Below, in pieces: positions 16,961 to 26,671 of a stretch of 64,000 bases of DNA; the stretch's first letter is position 1; each line of letters opens with the position of its first letter. The notes beneath the pieces are model-generated. The model saw only the letters and a list, made by a program, of their open reading frames with translations. It had not been told where the DNA came from and searched no databases. Position numbers and translations under genes: made by a program. Source of the DNA: Kiritimatiellia bacterium (GTDB taxonomy: Bacteria > Verrucomicrobiota > Kiritimatiellia > UBA8416 > JADHWI01); contig JASLPY010000001.1 in assembly GCA_030744755.1 (NCBI GenBank), positions 62,001-126,000 on the forward strand, in the 5' to 3' direction.

Positions 16961-18913
16961 ATGGAAATAGAAACAGATTCTGCAGTTACCGCCCTCTTTA
17001 TAGGAGCGGCGATGTTCATGTCAGGTTGCGCAACGCACCCGGATGGGGTGGAGTTCTCACGACGGACCTTCTTCGAATACGCCCTTGAGCGCAACGAAGA
17101 ACAGTGGAATTCCGTAGCCCGCAGCGATCCGCAACCAGGCTGCGGAATCCGCTGGATCTACAACTACGCTCTCCTCGTGGCCGAGTCGGGCGAGGAGCTC
17201 TCGCGGGTCGATCGTCTGTGCCAACTTGGCGAGCAGATGCAGGACAAGGATGCCGCAAGCCCGACTTTCGGAAACTTCCGTTGGTACTGGCGAACCGGAA
17301 AGGTGACAGACCTGAATGCAGTCGAGTTCGTCTCGCACCACATGATCCCGCTCTGGATCCAGCATCGCAAGAAACTTGATCCATCTACTCGACGGGCCCT
17401 GGAGCGGACCTTGCGTAGGGCCGTTGACGCCTGTATGCGCCACGAGGTTCATCCGAGCTATACGAACATCGCGATCTCGAATGCCGTGAACCTGATCCTT
17501 CTTGGGGAGCAGTGCGGCCGGGCCGACGCGCTGGCAGAGGGAATCACGCGACTGGAGACGGTCTGCCTTACGACGTGGCGGTACGGCATATGCGAATATG
17601 ATTCGCCAACGTACTATGGCGTCGACCTCGACATGCTGGTGCTTCTGAACAAGTACGTCCGGAGCGCCCGCGTCCGCGAGGTGGGCCAGGCTATGCTCGA
17701 GATGTTCTGGACAGACATCGCGGTGAATTGGTTCGCACCGGGCAAGCACCTGGCAGGTACGCACAGCAGGTCGTATAACTTCCCGTGCGGCGCCAGCGAC
17801 TTCCTCGACCGGCACCTTGCACAGGTTGGCTGGGCAGACGGGAGATACCAGGATTGGACGGAGCAACGCTACCTCGATTCGCCCGAACGGCGTTTTCTGG
17901 ACGGCGCGGCTTGGCTAGACGCGATTCCGGGCCCATGGACACCCCCGGCCAGGCTTCGCGATATTATGGAAAAACAATACCCACGCGACATCTTTCAACG
18001 CTTTGGGTCCAGGCCGGCCCATTGGCGCAGGCACGTGGTGTATCCGGACATCACGCTGGGATGCTCGGGAAAAGCCTATGGCGTCATGGACCAACCGCTG
18101 ACCGTCAGCCTCCCGGGCGAAGTTGCGTCGTCGCGCTGCTATTTCATTCCAGACGGTAGAGAAGACCCGTACGGCAAACGCAAGTTTGCCGTCGGATCAG
18201 CGGGACACACCAAAGCCCTGCACCTTGCCCCGCTATGGGCGGCAGCCTGCGGTGGCGACCAGGCGCTGGCTCTGGCCTTCTATAGCGACGGGGTGCTGAA
18301 CAAACCCAATGTCACCAACCTGCAAAGCCACTTCGTTGTCCGCAAGCCGGATGCGATCTACGTAGATGGCGATGCGTGCGTCGTGACGCGCGAAGCTCCT
18401 CTTGCCGTGCCAATCGGTGCGCTTGTCACACTGAGGTACGGTTCGGCTGCCGTTGCGGCATCCATACCGTGGGCAACCACACGGGATGGCAGCGTTGCGC
18501 CGATTCATCTTGTTGATGACGGGAACCCGCATGACGTGCTTCGCCTTACTGTTGAGCATTGGGGTGTGCCGAAGAGCGGCCCAGCCAGCGCAGACAACAA
18601 CCATCCCCTGCCCGGCGTGGCGATCTGTGTCCAAATCGCCAGCGGGCTCGGCAATGACGAGTTCAGCTTATGGCGTGGCGGGCTGAGTCGCGTGAGTTTC
18701 AAAATCAATGCCGACGCCGTGCAAATGTCGTCGACGGATGACAAGGGCGTGGTCAGCCTCGGGATCGACAATCCCTGGGAAAGCAAACGAAAGGTCCATG
18801 TAGTGCCCGAACCGCCGGATGGAATCCTGTTGCTCAACGGGAAAGAACTGGGGCGGCCTATTCTTGAACCACTCGAAGCGATTCGGCGATTTCGCGAAGG
18901 AGAAACGCAGTAA
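16961..18913 (+). CDS. Putative (alpha/alpha)-toroid lipoprotein, polysaccharide-lyase-like
   Basis: I do not recognise a named family. From the ATG at 16961 the product has 650 residues and begins with a hydrophobic stretch ending MFMSGCAT, a lipobox-like Cys; in-frame starts up to 16820 exist and the true start is uncertain. Residues about 40-330 are helical and carry aromatic motifs such as CEYDSPTYYGVDLDM, WFAPGKHLAGTHSR and YNFPCGASDF. The C-terminal half is beta-rich and reads like a sandwich. This two-part layout is common to alginate, heparin and related lyases, and the His, Arg and Tyr residues around HSRSYNF are plausible active-site candidates. I infer a surface-anchored enzyme acting on an acidic glycan; an unrelated function is possible. 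Confidence 0.55.
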   Translation: MEIETDSAVTALFIGAAMFMSGCATHPDGVEFSRRTFFEYALERNEEQWNSVARSDPQPGCGIRWIYNYALLVAESGEELSRVDRLCQLGEQMQDKDAASPTFGNFRWYWRTGKVTDLNAVEFVSHHMIPLWIQHRKKLDPSTRRALERTLRRAVDACMRHEVHPSYTNIAISNAVNLILLGEQCGRADALAEGITRLETVCLTTWRYGICEYDSPTYYGVDLDMLVLLNKYVRSARVREVGQAMLEMFWTDIAVNWFAPGKHLAGTHSRSYNFPCGASDFLDRHLAQVGWADGRYQDWTEQRYLDSPERRFLDGAAWLDAIPGPWTPPARLRDIMEKQYPRDIFQRFGSRPAHWRRHVVYPDITLGCSGKAYGVMDQPLTVSLPGEVASSRCYFIPDGREDPYGKRKFAVGSAGHTKALHLAPLWAAACGGDQALALAFYSDGVLNKPNVTNLQSHFVVRKPDAIYVDGDACVVTREAPLAVPIGALVTLRYGSAAVAASIPWATTRDGSVAPIHLVDDGNPHDVLRLTVEHWGVPKSGPASADNNHPLPGVAICVQIASGLGNDEFSLWRGGLSRVSFKINADAVQMSSTDDKGVVSLGIDNPWESKRKVHVVPEPPDGILLLNGKELGRPILEPLEAIRRFREGETQ

Positions 18914-18982
18914 CCACGAATCCTGACGTTTTGCCCCGATTCCCCTTTTCTCACCGAGCAAGAATCGCTTCTATAAGACAAA

Positions 18983-19035
18983 TGCCAATGACTCCGTACT
19001 CGCACGGCCGAGAGACGATTTGGAGTCAATGGGCA
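18983..19035. repeat. Long-looped inverted repeat before the propeller gene
   Basis: TGACTCC (18989-18995) and GGAGTCA (19022-19028) pair perfectly, and outer bases TGCC/GGGCA extend the pairing with small bulges. It lies about 40 bases upstream of the next start codon and could be an mRNA leader hairpin. Confidence 0.4.
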
Positions 19036-19073
19036 TGTATTCAGGGCTAGTTCATAAGAAAAGGGAATCGAAC

Positions 19074-20309
19074 ATGAAGAACTCTCGATGGTCCGGTATC
19101 ATTTTTCTGGCGGGTTTGTTGACTTTGTCACTGATGCGCCCTACCCCGATGGCTGCCGCCGACTGGCCTGGATTTCTCGGTCCCAACCGAGACGGCAATT
19201 CGCCCGATACCGGCCTGCTCAAGCAGTGGCCTGCAGACGGTCCGCCTCTTCTATGGAAACTCGATGACATCGGCCCCGGTTGGTCGTCGATGGCCGTTGT
19301 CGGTGGTAACATCTACACCACGGGCAACTCCGGGGGCAACCAGATGCTCATCTGTCTGGACTCAGGTGGCAAGACCAAGTGGCGCGTCAAACAGGGCCCG
19401 AAGTGTGAGCACCGTGGCTACAGCGGAGCACGCTCCACTCCGACCATCGACGGGGACAGAATCTACGTGACGGGTGGAAACGGGCTGGTGACGTGCCACG
19501 CCGCGGCCGATGGCAAGATCATCTGGAGCCGGGACATGCGAAAAGACTGGGGAGGCAGGGTTGGCGGCTGGAAATACTCAGAGAGCGTACTAATCCTCGA
19601 TATGCTGGCCATTCTCACACCCGGCGGCAAGAATCCCATCGTTGCCGTGGACAAGATGACGGGAAAAGACGTGTGGAAATCTGATAGATCCGCCAGCGCC
19701 GGCTACAGTTCATGTCTGCCCATAACAAAGGAAGGCAGCACGATCATCGCCAACGGTTCGCAGAGTGGACTGCTTTTTGTGGATGCTTCGAGCGGCAAGG
19801 AGATCTACCGTCACGAATTCGCGGTCAACAACACCGCCAATGTGCCTACACCGGCCTACGAGGACGGCTATCTCTTCTGGTCAGTGGGCTACGGCAAGGG
19901 CAGCGTGTGCCTCAAGGTTGATTGCGGCGGTGGCAAATGGTCTTTCAAGGAAGCCTGGAAATCCAAGGACATGGGCTGTCATCCGGGGAACTACGTGGTG
20001 TCAAAAGGACTCGTTTTCGGCAAAGGTAAAGGAGGCCTGGTGTGCCTGGATATGAAGACGGGTGAGACCAGGTGGAAAGAGCGAATTGGTACCGGGCAGG
20101 TCTGCTGGGCCGACGGCATGTTGTACGTCTTCAGCGCTTCCGGCGGCAAGGTCACGCTGGCGGAACCAGCAGCCAATGCCTGCAAAGTTGCCGGAGCGTT
20201 TAAGGTGGAGGGCTCAGGAGCTAGTTGGGCACACCCCGTGGTCATCGGTGGACGGCTCTACCTGCGCTACGACACCAACCTGTATTGCTTCAACGTGAAG
20301 GCGAAATAG
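19074..20309 (+). CDS. Exported PQQ-like beta-propeller repeat protein
   Basis: The ATG at 19074 gives 411 residues with a signal peptide (about 1-30, ending AAADW). The mature part begins DWPGFLGPNRDGNSPDTG, the typical opening of planctomycete and verrucomicrobial PQQ-binding-like repeat proteins. It continues with propeller blades that carry repeated signatures such as VVGGNIYTTGN, IDGDRIYVTGGNG and ADGMLYVFSASGG. No quinoprotein dehydrogenase catalytic residues are apparent, so it may be a scaffold or binding protein like BamB rather than an enzyme. It precedes the GH42-like gene by 57 bases on the same strand, and the two may be cotranscribed. Confidence 0.8.
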   Translation: MKNSRWSGIIFLAGLLTLSLMRPTPMAAADWPGFLGPNRDGNSPDTGLLKQWPADGPPLLWKLDDIGPGWSSMAVVGGNIYTTGNSGGNQMLICLDSGGKTKWRVKQGPKCEHRGYSGARSTPTIDGDRIYVTGGNGLVTCHAAADGKIIWSRDMRKDWGGRVGGWKYSESVLILDMLAILTPGGKNPIVAVDKMTGKDVWKSDRSASAGYSSCLPITKEGSTIIANGSQSGLLFVDASSGKEIYRHEFAVNNTANVPTPAYEDGYLFWSVGYGKGSVCLKVDCGGGKWSFKEAWKSKDMGCHPGNYVVSKGLVFGKGKGGLVCLDMKTGETRWKERIGTGQVCWADGMLYVFSASGGKVTLAEPAANACKVAGAFKVEGSGASWAHPVVIGGRLYLRYDTNLYCFNVKAK

Positions 20310-20366
20310 GGTCGCTGAAGAAAGATCACACTTGCATTGCCCCTGTCGCATGCTGATCATGGCGGC

Positions 20367-22544
20367 ATGATAAAACGTTGTATCGACGCCTTTGTTCTCC
20401 TCTCTTTCGTTCTATGTCTTCCGCTTTCGGCAGCCGTGCCTGAACGAACCAACACACGCGATGCCTACGAAACGTACGTACGGACCTCACGCGATTTCCA
20501 ACCCGTCAAGCAGGACAAGGCGTGGGCTCTGAACGCCTGGCCGAGCTGGACCTATATGCCGTGGTATTGGCGCTGGACGATTGGGTTTAACAATGCCGGC
20601 GGGGCATTCTCCAAGAAACACGGCTACAACGGAGCGTTTGTTGATCGGGGTTCCTCCGGACGGTTGGACTGGATCGACCGTCACGGGCTGCGTTTCTACA
20701 CGGACCACACGGCCGGCAAGGGCGACCTTCACCTTTGGGACGGCGGCAGGATGAAACCCCATGCCAACCAGGTCCACGGCTCGGGTGTACGCGTGCGTCC
20801 AGTGAATGCCGCAATGAAGAGTAAGCTCGAAGGGCTCATTCGCAAGAGCATTGGAGAAGTCAAGTCGTCCCAAAACCGCGCCGCCTACGCTCTCGATGAC
20901 GAACCCAGTTGGGGCCATTTTGTGCACCCTTGCATGTGGCGCATTACGGATGACAAGGCAGCGTATACAGCCTGGCTGCGGGAGATCTACGGCGCCGAAA
21001 GGCCACCAGAACGCAAGACCTGGATCACGTACGAGGCCATTCGCCCGAAACTGCCGCGCTGGTCGATTCGCGAATTCGACGCCAGTCCTTTGATGGATCA
21101 GTGGACCTTCAACGACTCCCACTGGTGCAATTTCCTCGGAGACCTGGTGGAGTTCGCCAACCGGCAGGACCCGGACATCCCCTGTGGCTTCGTAGGAGGC
21201 CAAAGCCCCAATGCTTTTGGCGGTTACGACTACGCCAAGCTGATGCGCAAGATACAGTTCATCGAAGCCTACAATCTCGGCTCCTCCCAGGCGGTCATCC
21301 GTTCCTTCAATCCCCGCAATGCGCTGCCCACGGTCACGACCCACTTCCACAAACGAACGGACGATACGATATGGCAGACGTGGTACTACCTGGCACACGG
21401 CAACCGCGGATTCATCGGGTGGGTAGAGAAGTGGTTTGACGGCGAAACCCCAAAACCATGGCACGCCGAGGTCGCGCCCCACTACCTTGAAGCCGGCAGG
21501 AAGATCGGCCCGCTTATGAGCGGCGCGGAATGGATTCACAATGGTGTAGCGATCTACTATAACCACGCTTCTATACAGCTCGGTTGGATCCTGGATGCCG
21601 AAGCACACGGCAGGACCTGGGTCAATCGCAACGGCGACCACAGGCTGGGCGGCGCGCACCTGGTCCGCAAGGCGTGGGAGAACATGCTGCGGGACGAGGG
21701 ACTGCAATACAATTTCCTCAGCTACGTCGACGTCATTCAGAAAGGAATCCCACAGGAATACAAGGTCTTGATCCTCCCCGCCTGCCTATGTCTGTCCGAC
21801 GTGGAGGCGAAACGCATTCAGGATTTCTGCAGAGCCGGCGGCACAGTCATCGCCGACTACCTGCCCGGCCTCTGGGACCAACACGGCCGTGGCCGACCGG
21901 GGGGCGGGGTGCTCGACGCCATGTTCGGCGTAGACCACGATCCCGGCATGAAGGCGGCAGACGTGTTCCAGGAGCGGCTCTGGTGCGAGGTCGACCAGGA
22001 CAGCAACTTCTATTGGAAGCGTTACGACGAGATGCTGATCAAGAACAACTCCTGTGTGCGAGATGAATCCGGCTACCACAAGGCAGTCCGCGCGATGGGA
22101 ACAGACCACGTGAGACGTGACGGCAAGGGAATCGCCGTACTAATGAATCTATCGCCGCAGTGGTACAGCGCCTATCGACTGGAGTCGCACGCCAAGGCAC
22201 TCACCCACCGGCGTGTTTTTATGAAACACGCACGCAACGGCGGGCTCCACCCGTGGGTTCGAATCAGCGATCAGGAGGGACGTGCCCACGGTTATGAAAT
22301 CACATATTGGACAAAGGCCGCACGCACGGTCCTTTTCGTCTGCTTCAACCCGGAAGTCGAGGGGAGCATGACGGGTGGCGGCAATTCGGCTGGACTCAAG
22401 ACAGACACAATACCGGTCACCCTCACGTTCGACAGAACAGTGCGAAACGTCAAGAACGAGCGCACCGGAGAACCGCTGGCTGACGGCAAGACGTTCAAGC
22501 TGAACTGGACGATGAACGAGGCCATCGTCGTGTCGTTTGACTAG
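20367..22544 (+). CDS. Exported GH42-like glycosidase with trimerisation-type domain
   Basis: The ATG at 20367 gives 725 residues with a signal peptide (about 1-21). A TIM-barrel-like region covers about 60-390. It contains YALDDEPSWG with Glu179, a candidate acid/base, and a second acidic cluster in IGWVEKWFDGE. Residues about 400-560 resemble the class I amidotransferase-like trimerisation domain of GH42 beta-galactosidases (YKVLILPACLCLSDVE, FCRAGGTVIADYLPG). A beta domain closes the protein. GH42 enzymes cleave beta-galactosides; this protein is divergent enough that only fold-level assignment is safe. It follows the propeller gene on the same strand and converges on the apiosidase-like gene. 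Confidence 0.65.
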   Translation: MIKRCIDAFVLLSFVLCLPLSAAVPERTNTRDAYETYVRTSRDFQPVKQDKAWALNAWPSWTYMPWYWRWTIGFNNAGGAFSKKHGYNGAFVDRGSSGRLDWIDRHGLRFYTDHTAGKGDLHLWDGGRMKPHANQVHGSGVRVRPVNAAMKSKLEGLIRKSIGEVKSSQNRAAYALDDEPSWGHFVHPCMWRITDDKAAYTAWLREIYGAERPPERKTWITYEAIRPKLPRWSIREFDASPLMDQWTFNDSHWCNFLGDLVEFANRQDPDIPCGFVGGQSPNAFGGYDYAKLMRKIQFIEAYNLGSSQAVIRSFNPRNALPTVTTHFHKRTDDTIWQTWYYLAHGNRGFIGWVEKWFDGETPKPWHAEVAPHYLEAGRKIGPLMSGAEWIHNGVAIYYNHASIQLGWILDAEAHGRTWVNRNGDHRLGGAHLVRKAWENMLRDEGLQYNFLSYVDVIQKGIPQEYKVLILPACLCLSDVEAKRIQDFCRAGGTVIADYLPGLWDQHGRGRPGGGVLDAMFGVDHDPGMKAADVFQERLWCEVDQDSNFYWKRYDEMLIKNNSCVRDESGYHKAVRAMGTDHVRRDGKGIAVLMNLSPQWYSAYRLESHAKALTHRRVFMKHARNGGLHPWVRISDQEGRAHGYEITYWTKAARTVLFVCFNPEVEGSMTGGGNSAGLKTDTIPVTLTFDRTVRNVKNERTGEPLADGKTFKLNWTMNEAIVVSFD

Positions 22545-22628
22545 CCGACCGTGTGGAACTCAATCTCTGGCACATGGCAGCGGCTTCTCTGGCATGAGGC
22601 GCCGCCCGGTATTCCGTCATAATCGTGG

Positions 22629-24098
22629 TTACCGGCTGCCGGCACGTACGGCACCGTTGGGGCGTGTGATCGCCGCCGCCCAATGACCTCGTGCAGGCGC
22701 CTTAACCAGGATCTGTGATCCTGCTTCCACGGCATTGTGATCCCCCCAATCGCCTTTCTCGATGCTGATCCATCGGAGTTCGAATCCGCCGGTGACACCT
22801 GTCAGATCCAAACTCACTGCACCACCGTCAGGAAAGTACAGGGCGTACGCTTCCCCTGCGCGAGCCGAGAGATATGCTTCATTGGCTGCGCGGTCGCCCA
22901 GAAGATGGTTTGAGGGTTCCAGATTCCACGGCTTGACAAGGGATTCCAGTTTCCGGGCGGCTTTCACCGACGCCGCGGCCGATGCGGAGAGCCCCAGCCC
23001 GGCAGACGGTCTATGGAAGCGGGCGGAGGCTGCGCCGCCGATGACATGCCTCCACCAGCGCTCAACACCGTCGCGCGTATTCCCGTACCGGCCGCCGTCG
23101 GCCCCGTAGGTTTTGACGGTATTCAGCGGACGGGGCTGCGACGAGACGTGCTTCCGAACCCACTGGAAATTGTCCCAGTGCTCCTGACCTCGTTTCTGGT
23201 TGTTCTGGGAGAGATCCGCGAAATCGTATTTCTCGGGGTGGTCCAGTGTGCGTCGGTGGCGTTTTGCCTTCAGGTCCCAGTCGTCCCACATCTCCGTAAC
23301 ACAAACACCCGTTCCTGCCGCGGTGGCTTGCGCCCGTATGCGCTCGGCCCAGTATGTCGCCCATGCCTCGTCAGCCTTTGTTTCGTTGTCTATGCAGTAG
23401 AGGATATGATCATACTTGAGGGTGTAGGACAGCATCTTGTCGACAAAGCGTTGCTGGTGTATGAGAACGGCACGGTTGTCGCGTTGCTTCGGTGTAGTGA
23501 AGAAGAACGGCTGCTTGTTACTTCCAGGGTGGGAAGGATACGCACGCGCCAGGCCGGATTCCTTGTGGGAATAGTTAATGTTGTTTGCCGGATTGTAAGG
23601 ATGCGGCAGCCAGTTATCGCGGGAATAGTCGAAGCGGTCCCAGACCTCGATCTGCACGATGATGCCGCGGGCATGAGTCAATTCCAGCATTCCTGCAAAC
23701 CGGGTCCAGTACTCATCGTTCCAGGAGCTGAGATCATACTTGCCGTCCGGCCGTTTCTTGAACGGATATACCTCCCAGTCGTGGTCCGGCCTATCACTCA
23801 TCGTATTGCGGATATAGTTGACTCCCACGGCAGCCATCTGGTCCAAGTGTTCTTCCAGGCCAGGGATCTGGAAAAGGCTGTCGTCCTTGCTTGCTCCGAG
23901 AAGAAGAACCGGGCGCCCACGGTACTGCCAGTAATATGGGTTCCGTGCGTACGGGCGCAGCGTCCTGCTGTCGGGCGCAGGTGCAGGCTTGGCGGCAACA
24001 TCCTGGGCCATAGATGGAGCGCCTGCCGCGATCAGCAAGCCGGTGACGAGCCCGACAAGAATTATTAACAAGAATCGATTCAGTATCGTGTTACTCAT
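22629..24098 (-). CDS. Exported apiosidase-like TIM-barrel protein with collagen-binding-like C-terminal domain
   Basis: The 489-residue product has a signal peptide (about 1-32, ending APSMAQD). The barrel starts with [19 protein letters not shown] and [12 protein letters not shown], in the style of apiosidase-like (DUF4038/GH140-related) proteins. [12 protein letters not shown] supplies an acidic residue in the acid/base position, and [11 protein letters not shown] a second candidate. The last about 90 residues ([29 protein letters not shown]) match the small beta domain often labelled putative collagen-binding. Apiosidases release apiose from pectic side chains, but many relatives have unknown targets. 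It is convergent with the GH42-like gene and divergent from the peptidase. Confidence 0.68.
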   Translation of the reverse strand: MSNTILNRFLLIILVGLVTGLLIAAGAPSMAQDVAAKPAPAPDSRTLRPYARNPYYWQYRGRPVLLLGASKDDSLFQIPGLEEHLDQMAAVGVNYIRNTMSDRPDHDWEVYPFKKRPDGKYDLSSWNDEYWTRFAGMLELTHARGIIVQIEVWDRFDYSRDNWLPHPYNPANNINYSHKESGLARAYPSHPGSNKQPFFFTTPKQRDNRAVLIHQQRFVDKMLSYTLKYDHILYCIDNETKADEAWATYWAERIRAQATAAGTGVCVTEMWDDWDLKAKRHRRTLDHPEKYDFADLSQNNQKRGQEHWDNFQWVRKHVSSQPRPLNTVKTYGADGGRYGNTRDGVERWWRHVIGGAASARFHRPSAGLGLSASAAASVKAARKLESLVKPWNLEPSNHLLGDRAANEAYLSARAGEAYALYFPDGGAVSLDLTGVTGGFELRWISIEKGDWGDHNAVEAGSQILVKAPARGHWAAAITRPNGAVRAGSR

Positions 24099-24346
24099 TC
24101 TGTTTCTACTCTGTCTGGTTGGAAGCGGCCGCAGATCTACGAATCAGTGTCCATGAGGAGAATAGCGTTTGGGCATGGAGGCATCAAGGGGTGATGGCCC
24201 GCTCTCTTGGTGCTACCTGCTTTCTACGTAGCAATTCCCGGAATGAACTTGTAGACTTCGGCCGAATGATGTCTGGTCTGGCTGGAATGATGTCTTTTGG
24301 GGGCAGCGGCAGACGAGAGACACTCCCACACAGAAAGGATTCTGCC

Positions 24347-26305
24347 ATGACTGGTGAAACCGTGTCATCGGTTTCTGAAACCGTAGTAGCCGCCGCCATC
24401 GACGCCCTCGTAGCCACCCACGGCGAGGAGAGCCGAGAGAGAGCAGCCGAAGGCGTGCGCCAGGTCGCGGACGCATGGCGCGAGCGGGACGGGGATACGG
24501 ACGCATTCCGGCAATTTGTGACGGACCGCTTCGCCGCTCCCGGTCAGCGCCACGAGCTGCTCGGACGCGTGGAAGACACATGGCATCAGCTCTACGGACA
24601 CCTCCACCAGATGCGGCGCATGATGGCGCGATGGCGCGACCTTGACACCTACGAGGACCCCGGCATCGACGATCTGCTCTATGCCTTCACACCCGCGCCC
24701 GATCTGGCCGAAGAACTCTATCGCTCGAAACTGGCGTTCGTCGTTCTCCTGAACTTCCCGCGCCATACAGTCGAACAGAAACTGGCAGACGGCCCATCCT
24801 GGTCCGAAGACGATTGGACCTGCGTTCGGGTGGCAGACGCCGTGCCACGACGCGTCCCCAAGTCGCTCAATGACAGGGCTAGAGAAGTACACACGGAGGC
24901 CCAGGAATTCGTCTCCAAATTCCACGTACCAGTCGACGGCACGGTGGATGCGGAGGGGCAGCACCCATTTCCTCCCGGTCGCAAACTACTGGCACACTGG
25001 CTCATCCGTGATGAGTTGCGCAGCTATTACGGCAACGCAGATGGCCTTCCTAAACAACGCCTGCTGGCCAAGGTCATGGGGCGCCACATTGACGGCACGA
25101 TTCCAGTCAAGGTCATGCAGGGCGAAGCCCGGCAATGGTGTCCCTTGTCCAACCAGGTGGACGGGCACAGTCCGGACGAGCTCGTCGGCCCTCAGCGTTA
25201 CGCCACATGGCGCAGCACGTATCAGTTGGCTACGGAAATGGACCCCTATTACCCCGACTACCCTCGCCACGTTGAACGCGCGTTGGAGATGAGTCTCCAA
25301 ATGCCGGTCAAGCGTATCGAAGCCATCCTGCGCAACCTGCTGGCGTCGTCCGTGAGAGGTGACGTGATGGCGTACGTCAGCGAACGATTGAATCGTCCGC
25401 TCGAACCCTTCGACATCTATTTCTGCGACCTGATGCCCGCCGAACCCGCCGCGCAACTGGATGCAGCGGTCGAAGCCCGCTTCCCGACGTTCGAGGCGTT
25501 TCAGGAGAAACTGCCGCTCGTGCTGCGCGAGTTGGGTTTCCAAGACCATACGGCAGATTTCCTGGCCACACACATTCAGGTTGATCCCGTCCGGGGATAC
25601 GGACACGCCAGCCCGGCAGGGCTATTCGAATATCCATCCTTGCTCCGAACCAATCGCGTCAATGGCAAAATGAACTGGGCCGGGCTGGATTGCTCCATGC
25701 ATGAACTCGGACACACAATTGAACAGGTGTTCACGCTGCATCGCACGCCGCGAACCGCTTTGAAGGGCATCCCGCACTCCGCCATCAGCGAAGCCTTTGC
25801 ATTCACCTTCCAGGCATTCGCCCGGGACGTGGTCGGCATGGAGCGGCCCCAGGGATTCGAGAACGCCGATATGCTGAAGGAATTCATCGGCGCAGTGGAA
25901 ATCGCCGGTCCGGCGCTGGTGGACCTGCTCGCCTGGCAATGGATGTACGAGAAAGATAACTTCTCAGCCGAAGAGCTTTGCGACTTCACCGTAGCAACGG
26001 CGGATGCCGTGTGGCGAGAGTACTTCGAACCTTACTTTGGTAAAGACGAAAACCATCTCATGGGAGCCTACCAGCACATGGTCGGCGGCATGCTCTATCT
26101 GCCAAACTACGTTGTCGGCCACGTCATCGCCCACCAGATTCGCACTCACCTGCAGGGAAAACATCTCGCGACGGAAGTGGAGCGTATGTGCAGCCAGCCA
26201 AATACATCCGTCCCCCTTTGGATGCAGCAGGCGGTGGGCAGCGACGTTGATGAAATGAAGATAATTGAGGCTGTACGGAAAGTGGCGGAAGGTTTTTCAT
26301 TTTGA
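24347..26305 (+). CDS. M3-type zinc metallopeptidase (thimet/oligoendopeptidase-like)
   Basis: The ATG at 24347 has AAAGGA upstream and gives 652 residues; in-frame ATGs upstream (to 24119) would add a stretch that does not look like protein. There is no signal peptide, so it is cytoplasmic. The zinc site is H452-E453-L-G-H456, with Glu482 in ISEAFAF as the third ligand 26 residues later, the spacing of M3 peptidases. The upstream part is helical, like the M3 N-terminal fold. Such enzymes degrade short peptides inside the cell. The sequence is divergent from PepF and Dcp, so no symbol is given. It is encoded alone, divergent from the apiosidase-like gene. Confidence 0.82.
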   Translation: MTGETVSSVSETVVAAAIDALVATHGEESRERAAEGVRQVADAWRERDGDTDAFRQFVTDRFAAPGQRHELLGRVEDTWHQLYGHLHQMRRMMARWRDLDTYEDPGIDDLLYAFTPAPDLAEELYRSKLAFVVLLNFPRHTVEQKLADGPSWSEDDWTCVRVADAVPRRVPKSLNDRAREVHTEAQEFVSKFHVPVDGTVDAEGQHPFPPGRKLLAHWLIRDELRSYYGNADGLPKQRLLAKVMGRHIDGTIPVKVMQGEARQWCPLSNQVDGHSPDELVGPQRYATWRSTYQLATEMDPYYPDYPRHVERALEMSLQMPVKRIEAILRNLLASSVRGDVMAYVSERLNRPLEPFDIYFCDLMPAEPAAQLDAAVEARFPTFEAFQEKLPLVLRELGFQDHTADFLATHIQVDPVRGYGHASPAGLFEYPSLLRTNRVNGKMNWAGLDCSMHELGHTIEQVFTLHRTPRTALKGIPHSAISEAFAFTFQAFARDVVGMERPQGFENADMLKEFIGAVEIAGPALVDLLAWQWMYEKDNFSAEELCDFTVATADAVWREYFEPYFGKDENHLMGAYQHMVGGMLYLPNYVVGHVIAHQIRTHLQGKHLATEVERMCSQPNTSVPLWMQQAVGSDVDEMKIIEAVRKVAEGFSF

Positions 26306-26671
26306 TCTTCCCCGCGAAATCCTGTTCCAGCGCTTTCCGCCAAACAGCCTTCGAAGAAGGAGATCTTTCCTCTGCTCGCAACATTCTGCGTCCCAAGCTG
26401 TTACGGGGCGGGTCGATTAGTCTTTACCCTACAAAACTGGAGTATTGGAGTAGTGGAGTGCTGGATCTTAAGAGATTAGAGTCCACGTTCCCTTTCCGAC
26501 AATACTCCACAACTCCATTACTCCAAACCTGTTACGCTTGCCCACCGTACGGCGCATAGGCCATTGGACATGGGCTCCGTCAAGGGGCACTGCGGTAATT
26601 CCTCAAGAAAGGCTTTATGTGGGAGCGCCTGTGCACTATGGTGTTTGCCTGCAAAACCGAAAGGAACTGTT
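26306..26671. other. Intergenic region containing an inverted array of TGGAGTA units
   Basis: No gene is visible. The left part is featureless, the middle holds the inverted repeat listed separately, and the right end carries the AAGGA ribosome-binding site of the DUF3604 gene. Confidence 0.5.
26438..26525. repeat. Inverted array of TGGAGTA-type units
   Basis: The left arm (26438-26463) is built from TGGAGTA-like words in tandem. The right arm (26500-26525) is its near reverse complement, with four mismatches over 26 bases, around a 36-base centre. Each arm is thus a tandem repeat and the pair is an inverted repeat. Confidence 0.6.
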
